Origin: CAKRPJ01 sp934376955
Lineage (GTDB): Bacteria > Bacillota > Clostridia > Lachnospirales > Lachnospiraceae
Length of the DNA: 35,887 bases
Direction: 5' to 3'
NCBI GenBank assembly: GCA_934376955.1
Contig: CAKRPJ010000026.1
Location: 1 to 35,887, forward strand
Below the pieces are notes generated by a model. That model saw nothing but the letters and a program-made list of their open reading frames with translations, was not told where the DNA came from and ran no database searches. Position 1 is the stretch's first letter. Every line of letters starts with the position of its first letter. The translations under genes were made by a program, and so were the position numbers. Shown here piece by piece: positions 30,797-35,887 of the stretch.

Positions 30797-31684
30797 TCAT
30801 CTGTTTCGTTCATAATAAAAGATGTACTGCTGAAGGACGCCGGAAAAGCCCTGATAGCGGGAAAAGTGTTCTTTTATAAGAAAGTCATAATAGCGGGCCT
30901 TCGGAAGCCCGGCAGGTATATGGCTTTTTGGAGCATATTCCCGGTCAAGGATCTTTTTTATCCATGTATCGACCGGGAAGGCATCGATATGGTGCAGCCC
31001 GAAAAGGCAGATGCAGTTTGCAACCTTTTCCCCGATCCCGTAAAAGCCGGTCAGATAATTCATCGCCTCCGGGTAGGACAGGGAGGGGAGAAGCGCAAGA
31101 TCAAGCCTGCCCTCGCAGGCGTCCTTACAGACCCGGTGGATATATTTGGCACGGTATCCAAGCTTTAAGTCGAGAAGCTCCTCAAGAGAGGCCTGTGAGA
31201 GCTGTGTGGGCGTCGGGAACGCATAGACAGTGCCTGACGGCTCTCCGGCAGACGTAAGGGGCGTTCCATAGCGGCGGCTAAGGATTTCCACAAGATTTCG
31301 GATCGCCGGTATGGTTTTCTGCTGGGAGATAATGAAGGTGATGATCATTTCCCACGGATCCTGCCGCAGGATCCGGATCCCCCGCCCAAATTCTCCGGCC
31401 TCCTTCAGATAGAGGTCAAAGGCGTCGATCGAGGCGAGGATCGCGGTATAATCGGTATCCATATCAAAATAATTTTCCCAGAACGGAAGCTCGCTTTCCG
31501 GACAGAAAAATTCCACAGAGTCCTTTTTCTGCCGGGCCTTTAAAAATTTTGTGCCGCTGATGATGGTATAGGTATGCTCCGAATCCGGACATGGTATCAT
31601 GCGGAAGCATTGTCCGGAGCCGGCGATCTGCCCCAGATCAAAGCAGGAGGCGGAAACAGGGATCCAGTGTGTCTTTTGTATCAT
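30797..31684 (-). CDS. 8-oxoguanine DNA glycosylase/AP lyase (OGG-type)
   Basis: A 295-residue base-excision repair enzyme of the OGG1 family. The N-terminal OGG_N-like beta domain covers about 1-110, then IISQQKTIPAIRNLVEIL. The helix-hairpin-helix reads LTGFYGIGEKVANCICLFG, with the catalytic Lys in GEKVANC and the catalytic Asp in AFPVDTW. It removes 8-oxoG opposite C and nicks the abasic site. AGGAAC precedes the ATG. It lies 14 bp behind the thioesterase gene on the same strand, so the two are probably one transcript. Convergent with the sortase, with only 18 bp between and no visible terminator. Confidence 0.92.
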   Translation of the reverse strand: MIQKTHWIPVSASCFDLGQIAGSGQCFRMIPCPDSEHTYTIISGTKFLKARQKKDSVEFFCPESELPFWENYFDMDTDYTAILASIDAFDLYLKEAGEFGRGIRILRQDPWEMIITFIISQQKTIPAIRNLVEILSRRYGTPLTSAGEPSGTVYAFPTPTQLSQASLEELLDLKLGYRAKYIHRVCKDACEGRLDLALLPSLSYPEAMNYLTGFYGIGEKVANCICLFGLHHIDAFPVDTWIKKILDREYAPKSHIPAGLPKARYYDFLIKEHFSRYQGFSGVLQQYIFYYERNR

Positions 31685-31698
31685 GTTCCTGTCCCGGA

Positions 31699-32088
31699 TT
31701 AAAGCTCTGCCTTTTTATTTGCCTTGGCCTGAAATTTTTCGTTCTGGATGATGAAACGCTCATGACGTCCTTCGCCGATCTTTCCCTTTTCGTCATAGGC
31801 AGTCACATGGAATACGAGGCGGCGTCCGTCGATCTCTGTAAGCTCACTTTCACACCATACCTTCATTCCAAAGGGGGTCGGAGCGTCATGAGTGATATTT
31901 AAAAGAGTTCCGACGGTTCCGCAGCCATCCTCCAGATGGGGTGCAACGCTTTTCCATGCTGTCTTTTCCATAAGAGCGGTCATTGCCGGTGTTGCAAATA
32001 CATCGAGAGTACCGCTGCCTAAAGTTTTCGCAGAATTCACTTCTGATACAATTGTTTCTTCTTTTCCTTTAATACCTACAGTAAGCAT
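31699..32088 (-). CDS. Hotdog-fold thioesterase, FlK-like
   Basis: A 129-residue hotdog thioesterase of the fluoroacetyl-CoA thioesterase (FlK)-like family. FATPAMTALMEKTAW carries the family Thr and Glu (T33, E41), and LNITHDAPTPFGMKV carries the His (H67); these three residues form the active site in FlK. Most such homologues hydrolyse ordinary short acyl-CoAs, so fluoroacetate should not be assumed. GGAGGAATAAA precedes the ATG. First gene of the unit with the OGG glycosylase, divergent from the M20-dihydroorotase operon. Confidence 0.85.
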   Translation of the reverse strand: MLTVGIKGKEETIVSEVNSAKTLGSGTLDVFATPAMTALMEKTAWKSVAPHLEDGCGTVGTLLNITHDAPTPFGMKVWCESELTEIDGRRLVFHVTAYDEKGKIGEGRHERFIIQNEKFQAKANKKAEL

Positions 32089-32112
32089 ATTTTATTCCTC
32101 CATTTCGCATAC

Positions 32113-32165
32113 ATTATAAAATACTTCGATGGGAATTGCAAGACAGCCTTAAAGCATGATATACT
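32113..32165. promoter_or_regulatory. Divergent promoters sharing one palindromic -35
   Basis: TTGCAA at 32136-32141 is its own reverse complement. On the plus strand it is 18 bp from TATACT (32160-32165), serving the M20 operon. On the minus strand it is 17 bp from a perfect TATAAT (plus-strand 32113-32118), serving the thioesterase-glycosylase unit, with a leader of about 18 nt. The two polymerases could not both bind. Confidence 0.65.
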
Positions 32166-32228
32166 GGGAATATCCTTCAGGAGGAGCTTTACTCAAAACG
32201 GGATAGATATACGAAAGGGGAGATCTTT

Positions 32229-33461
32229 GTGAAACATCCAGTAGAAGATATTGAATATGCGGAGTATCTGTTTGACCGGTTTTACAGTATAGGAAGTACA
32301 GAAAACGGAGGCGTCACAAGGCTGGGATATACGGAGACCGAGGATGAGATGCATAAGGCTTTTGTGGAGCTCGGAGAGGAAAAGGGCTATAAGAGCTATA
32401 CGGATGAGGTCGGGAACACCTATCTTTATGACGAGAGCTGCAAGGAGGACGAGGACGGAGAGTATTATCTGGTCGCATCTCATCTCGATTCCGTAGTGGA
32501 AGGCGGACGTTATGACGGGGTGAGCGGTATTATAGCGGGGCTTCTGATCTTAAACTGGGCAAAGCAGGACGGGATCCGGCTTCCCCTTCATGTGGGAGCC
32601 ATGCGCTGTGAGGAATCCAGTAATTTCGGGCGCAGCACCATCGGCAGCGGCCTGATCACAAAGGAAGTTTATAAGCATGACATCGGAGAGGCAGTAAACC
32701 GGGAAGGCATCACTCTGCGGGAGGTCTTTAAGGAGCGCGGCTATCATTTAGAGCCCAAGAGGATCCAGGGCGTAAAAGAGTATATCGAGCTTCACATCGA
32801 ACAGGGAAAGGTGCTGGAGGAATATGAGGATGCTGTCGGGATCGTTCAGACCATAGCAGGGCCGAGGCGTTTCCTGATCCACATCAAAGGAAACGCAGAG
32901 CATTCCGGAGCAACCCCTATGGGAATGAGGACAGATGCACTGTGCGCTGCGGCTGAGCTTATCCTTGAGGTGGAGGAGATCGGTAAGTCAGAGTCCATCT
33001 ATCAGTCTGTGGCAACAGTCGGAACGGTAAAGGTCGCTCCGAACGCCCTGAATGTGATCCCGGGCGAGGTGACCTTAGGAGTAGACATGCGTGGAATCGA
33101 TTCCGGAAGTCTGGACAGAATGGAAACAAGATTGAAATCAGCCTGCAAAAAGATATGCGATAAGCGGAAGGTAAAATATTACCGGGAAAAGACATCGGAC
33201 ATCCCGCCGATCAATATGTCTGCAGAGCTGCAGCAGAAGCTTTTAGCCGCAGCGAAGAAGCTGAGGATCCCGCACCGCTCTATGATCAGCGGCGCAGGCC
33301 ATGATGCCATGTCATTTGCCAATATCTGTGAGTCGGCTATGGTATTTATCCCATGCGCTAAGGGAATCAGCCATAACAAAAAAGAATTTACCACGATCGA
33401 ATCGATCTGCGACGGCTCCAGAGTCATATATGAACACTTTAAGGAGGAAATAAAGGAATGA
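32229..33461 (+). CDS. M20 Zn-dependent hydrolase (N-carbamoyl-L-amino acid hydrolase/allantoate amidohydrolase type)
   Basis: A 410-residue amidohydrolase of the carbamoylase group. Metal ligands appear as ASHLDSV (H85), GGRYDGVSG (D96) and RCEESSNFG (E128/E129), later HIEQGKVLE and AGHDAMSFA, with EHSGATPMGMRTDAL in the dimerisation domain. Members hydrolyse N-carbamoyl amino acids, ureidopropionate or allantoate, releasing CO2 and ammonia. GTG start after AGGGGAG. It overlaps the dihydroorotase gene by 4 bp (ATGA), so the two enzymes are made together. With dihydroorotase, N-carbamoyl-L-aspartate is an attractive substrate (ureidosuccinase, as in orotate-fermenting clostridia), but this is inference. 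Confidence 0.88.
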   Translation: MKHPVEDIEYAEYLFDRFYSIGSTENGGVTRLGYTETEDEMHKAFVELGEEKGYKSYTDEVGNTYLYDESCKEDEDGEYYLVASHLDSVVEGGRYDGVSGIIAGLLILNWAKQDGIRLPLHVGAMRCEESSNFGRSTIGSGLITKEVYKHDIGEAVNREGITLREVFKERGYHLEPKRIQGVKEYIELHIEQGKVLEEYEDAVGIVQTIAGPRRFLIHIKGNAEHSGATPMGMRTDALCAAAELILEVEEIGKSESIYQSVATVGTVKVAPNALNVIPGEVTLGVDMRGIDSGSLDRMETRLKSACKKICDKRKVKYYREKTSDIPPINMSAELQQKLLAAAKKLRIPHRSMISGAGHDAMSFANICESAMVFIPCAKGISHNKKEFTTIESICDGSRVIYEHFKEEIKE

Positions 33462-34738
33462 TTCTTATCAAAGACGGACGGATCATTGATCCGAAAAGAG
33501 GGATCGATGATGTTCTTGACATTGTGATCGATGAGGGAAAGATCAAAAAGATCGGAAAATATCAAAGAGGCGAGGAATATGACAGGATCATCGAGGCAAA
33601 GGGACTTGTGGTTGCCCCGGGACTTATCGATGTCCATGTCCATTTCCGTGATCCGGGCCTTACATACAAGGAAGATATCCAGACAGGCGCTGCCGCAGCG
33701 AAAAAAGGCGGCTTTACAACCGTTGTCACTATGGCAAATACAAAGCCCCCGGTGGACAGCGTGGAAACAGTAAAATATGTGCTGGAGGAAGGGAAAAAGA
33801 CAGGGATCCATGTACTCCCGGCAGCCTGTGTATCCGTAGGGATGAAGGGACAGGAGCTGACGGATATGGATGCGTTAAAGGAGGCCGGAGCGGTCGGATT
33901 TACCGATGACGGGATTCCGCTTATGGATCAGAAGCTGGTACAGCAGGCAATGATAAAGGCGCGGGAGCTTAATGTGCCCTTGAGCTTTCATGAGGAGGAT
34001 CCTGCATTTATTTCAGAAAACGGGATCAATGCGGGAGAATATGCAAAGAGACTGGGCATTACCGGTTCTCCGGCACTGGCTGAGGACGCGCTGGTGGCAA
34101 GAGACTGCATGATCGCCCTCCATACGGGAGCAGCAGTGAATATCCAGCATATCAGCTCTGTCAATTCGGTAAAGATGGTAAAACTGGCGAAAGAGCTCGG
34201 AGCGAATGTGACGGCTGAGGTAACACCGCACCATTTCTCTCTGGATGAGAGAGCCATTCCGGAATATGGCTCCATGGCAAAGATGAATCCGCCCCTCAGA
34301 ACCGTTGAGGATAGATATGGAATTATAGAGGGGATCAAGGACGGAACGATCGATATGATCGCTACCGACCATGCTCCTCACAGTGCGGAAGAAAAGGCGA
34401 TCGAGCCGATGTGGAAGGCCCCCAGCGGCATTATCGGTCTTGAGACTTCACTGGCTCTTGCAGTCACAAAGCTGGTTCGTAAGGGACATCTGACCATGGT
34501 GCAGCTTATGGAAAAAATGAGCTTAAATCCGGCCAGACTATACCACTTTGACAAGGGATATATCGATGAGGGAGCAGATGCCGATCTGGTGATCTTTGAT
34601 GAAAACGAGAGCTGGGTCGTAACAAAGGATGAGATCGCATCAAAATCCTGCAATACTCCGTTTATCGGCGCTACACTCTATGGACGCGTTAAATTTACGA
34701 TCTGTAACGGAAACGTGGTCTATGAGGATAGAAAATAG
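33458..34738 (+). CDS. pyrC: Dihydroorotase (class I)
   Basis: A 426-residue amidohydrolase that interconverts dihydroorotate and N-carbamoyl-L-aspartate. Seen: DVHVHFRDPG (H60, H62, R64), MANTKPPVD, GFTDDGIP with the Asp that replaces the bridging Lys in class I bacterial enzymes, FHEED, IQHISS and ATDHAPHS with the catalytic Asp. These fit dihydroorotase better than allantoinase or hydantoinase. Biosynthetic pyrC normally clusters with pyrB, pyrF, pyrK or pyrD; here the neighbours are a carbamoyl-amino acid hydrolase and a YjjG-type nucleotidase, so a salvage or catabolic role is possible. It may equally be the only biosynthetic copy. Confidence 0.92.
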   Translation: MILIKDGRIIDPKRGIDDVLDIVIDEGKIKKIGKYQRGEEYDRIIEAKGLVVAPGLIDVHVHFRDPGLTYKEDIQTGAAAAKKGGFTTVVTMANTKPPVDSVETVKYVLEEGKKTGIHVLPAACVSVGMKGQELTDMDALKEAGAVGFTDDGIPLMDQKLVQQAMIKARELNVPLSFHEEDPAFISENGINAGEYAKRLGITGSPALAEDALVARDCMIALHTGAAVNIQHISSVNSVKMVKLAKELGANVTAEVTPHHFSLDERAIPEYGSMAKMNPPLRTVEDRYGIIEGIKDGTIDMIATDHAPHSAEEKAIEPMWKAPSGIIGLETSLALAVTKLVRKGHLTMVQLMEKMSLNPARLYHFDKGYIDEGADADLVIFDENESWVVTKDEIASKSCNTPFIGATLYGRVKFTICNGNVVYEDRK

Positions 34739-34773
34739 GAAGATCAACAGACAACGAAAGGGATTGTTTCAGA

Positions 34774-35460
34774 ATGAAAAAATATGAGATCCTGCTTTTT
34801 GATGTGGATGGGACACTGTTAGATTTTGATAAGGCAGAAGAAAAAGGCATCGAAAAGCTCCTGCTCCATTTTGAGGTTCCTGCAACAGAGGAAAACAGAA
34901 AAAAATATCACGATGTAAACAAGCGGTACTGGGAGATGCTGGAACGCGGAGAAATTACCAGAGATCAGGTATTAAGCCTCCGTTTTGAGGAGTATTTCGG
35001 TGACTTCGGGATCAAGGTCGATGGAGCTGAGGTCGACAAGCTTTATCGGAGCTCTTTAAATGAAAGCACCTATCTTATTACGGGAGCGATCGAGCTTTTA
35101 GAGCAGCTGAAGGATCGATATAAGCTGTATATCATCACGAACGGCGTGGCGGCTACTCAGTATAAAAGACTCAGTGCCTCCGGTCTTGACAAATATTTCA
35201 GAGGGATATATGTGTCAGAGGAGGCAGGAAGCCAGAAGCCCCAGAATTCGTTCTTTGAATACTGCTTTGGAAAGATGGGACGCCGAGATGTGGAAAACAT
35301 GCTGGTGATCGGAGATTCCCTGACCTCCGACATACGCGGAGGAAACAATGCAGGGATCGATACGCTGTGGTTCAATCCTCATAAGCAGGAGAATACAGCC
35401 GGTGTTCAGATCGATTATGAGGCAGCCACGCTGCATGAGATCGGGGATATGCTGAGCTGA
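34774..35460 (+). CDS. YjjG-family noncanonical pyrimidine nucleotidase (HAD)
   Basis: A 228-residue HAD phosphatase. Motif I is DVDGTLLDF (nucleophile D10 and D12), motif II TNG (near 117), and motif III/IV QKPQNSFF with IGDSLTSDIRGGNNAGIDTLWFNP. The latter two are hallmarks of the YjjG group, which dephosphorylates UMP, dUMP, dTMP and noncanonical pyrimidine nucleotides. The start ATG is 35 bp behind the dihydroorotase stop with only a weak AACGAAAGGGA site. Third and last gene of the operon before the terminator at 35491, which gives the operon a pyrimidine theme. Confidence 0.9.
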   Translation: MKKYEILLFDVDGTLLDFDKAEEKGIEKLLLHFEVPATEENRKKYHDVNKRYWEMLERGEITRDQVLSLRFEEYFGDFGIKVDGAEVDKLYRSSLNESTYLITGAIELLEQLKDRYKLYIITNGVAATQYKRLSASGLDKYFRGIYVSEEAGSQKPQNSFFEYCFGKMGRRDVENMLVIGDSLTSDIRGGNNAGIDTLWFNPHKQENTAGVQIDYEAATLHEIGDMLS

Positions 35461-35490
35461 GCCGGATAGCAAAGTGAAAATCAAAAAATA

Positions 35491-35536
35491 CAGCCGCTCC
35501 ACGATATTTAAATCGTTGAAGCGGCTGTTCCTTTTT
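35491..35536. terminator. Bidirectional terminator between yjjG-like and pckA
   Basis: CAGCCGCT (35491-35498) pairs with AGCGGCTG (35520-35527), with an inner CGAT/ATCG stem. TTCCTTTTT follows on the plus strand and a run of A precedes (T-run for the minus strand), so both convergent genes can end here. Confidence 0.9.
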
Positions 35537-35561
35537 AGATAGATCGAGATAAGATCAGATA

Positions 35562-35887
35562 TTATAACTGCGGGCCTGCAGCAACCAGTGCCTTACCAGC
35601 CTCGTTGCCCTCGTACTTGGAGAAGTTCTTAACGAATCTTCCTGCAAGATCTTTTGCCTTTGTCTCCCATTCGGAAGCATCTGCGTATGTATCGCGCGGA
35701 TCAAGGATAGCAGGATCTACGCCCGGAAGCGCTGTCGGAACCTCAAAGTTGAAGTACGGGATCTTCTTTGTCGGAGCATTTAAGATATCGCCGCTTAAGA
35801 TTGCATCGATGATACCACGGGTATCCTTGATGGAGATACGCTTGCCTGTTCCGTTCCAGCCTGTATTTACAAGGTAAGCCTTAGCGC
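35562..35887 (-). CDS. pckA: Phosphoenolpyruvate carboxykinase (ATP), C-terminal part
   Basis: Only the last 108 residues are inside the window; the 5' part lies beyond the right edge. The minus-strand frame reads AKAYLVNTGWNGTGKRISI, then DTRGIIDAILSG, PYFNFEVPTALPGVD and ends AALVAAGPQL-like with LVAAGPQL before TAA. These are the conserved C-terminal segments of ATP-dependent PEP carboxykinase, which interconverts oxaloacetate and PEP with ATP/ADP. In fermentative anaerobes it often works in the carboxylating direction. Translated by hand from the minus strand. Promoter and start cannot be seen. Confidence 0.93.
   Translation of the reverse strand, partial: AKAYLVNTGWNGTGKRISIKDTRGIIDAILSGDILNAPTKKIPYFNFEVPTALPGVDPAILDPRDTYADASEWETKAKDLAGRFVKNFSKYEGNEAGKALVAAGPQL

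Noticed and set aside
31699..32088. Fluoroacetate resistance gene
   Set aside because: The active-site triad is shared by many ordinary acyl-CoA thioesterases and no fluorometabolite gene is near.
1..35887. CRISPR arrays, tRNA or rRNA genes
   Set aside because: Intergenic regions above 300 bp (1702-2061, 3799-4300, 11862-12389) are explained by promoters, leaders and the T-box, and I saw no repeat-spacer pattern or cloverleaf elsewhere.

Overview
The window reads as chromosome of an anaerobic, low-to-mid GC Firmicute, most likely a Lachnospiraceae-type Clostridium. The support is a T-box in front of metG, meso-diaminopimelate dehydrogenase, ATP-type PEP carboxykinase, a class B sortase, strong AGGAGG ribosome binding sites, and a sigma-54 activator beside an amino-acid-type catabolic operon. 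No rRNA, tRNA, CRISPR array or prophage is visible. The only hint of a mobile element is a possible insertion-sequence end at the left edge. This assignment rests on gene content, not on a database search.

Region 1 (1-9450) is a sigma-54 locus. A regulator with a Cys-rich N-terminal domain, PAS, AAA+ and Fis-type HTH (2062-3798, minus) sits between an NhaC-family antiporter (106-1701, minus) and a plus-strand operon of SDR dehydrogenase, GcvPA-like and GcvPB-like PLP subunits, and an AcoX/ATP-NAD-kinase-like protein (4301-9326). Both flanking units have a -24/-12 element (GG-N10-GC) with TTGNCA-N6-TGNCAA candidate activator sites about 160-200 bp upstream. No GcvT, GcvH or lipoamide dehydrogenase is present, and both P-protein subunits depart from remembered glycine-decarboxylase active-site motifs. 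This looks like import and degradation of an amino-acid-like substrate by an uncharacterised route, and it is my main candidate for an undescribed system. The regulator mRNA also appears to carry a long structured leader with mutually exclusive pairings.

Region 2 (9448-19910) is mostly housekeeping. It holds a DUF885 lipoprotein peptidase with a nitroreductase (minus), then a T-box-controlled metG followed by TraX-like, TatD, RsmA/KsgA, an ATC-hydrolase-family protein and a MATE transporter, closely packed. Next is ddh with its own promoter and a long terminator.

Region 3 (19960-28954) is accessory. A MotA/ExbB-like plus MotB/OmpA-like pair resembles ZorA/ZorB of Zorya defence but lacks ZorC, ZorD and ZorE. 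A strong promoter drives a MATE transporter and a cytosolic leucine-rich-repeat protein, followed by an M20D amidohydrolase. A DUF2201-type VWA protein whose metallopeptidase-like motif has lost its glutamate is coupled to a MoxR-like AAA+ ATPase.

Region 4 (29069-35887) has a radical SAM protein and a class B sortase that begins in the same frame right after the radical SAM stop codon. A divergent pair follows: FlK-like thioesterase plus OGG-type glycosylase (minus), and an M20 carbamoyl-amino-acid hydrolase, dihydroorotase and YjjG-like nucleotidase (plus). Their two promoters appear to share one palindromic -35 hexamer. The window ends inside pckA (minus).
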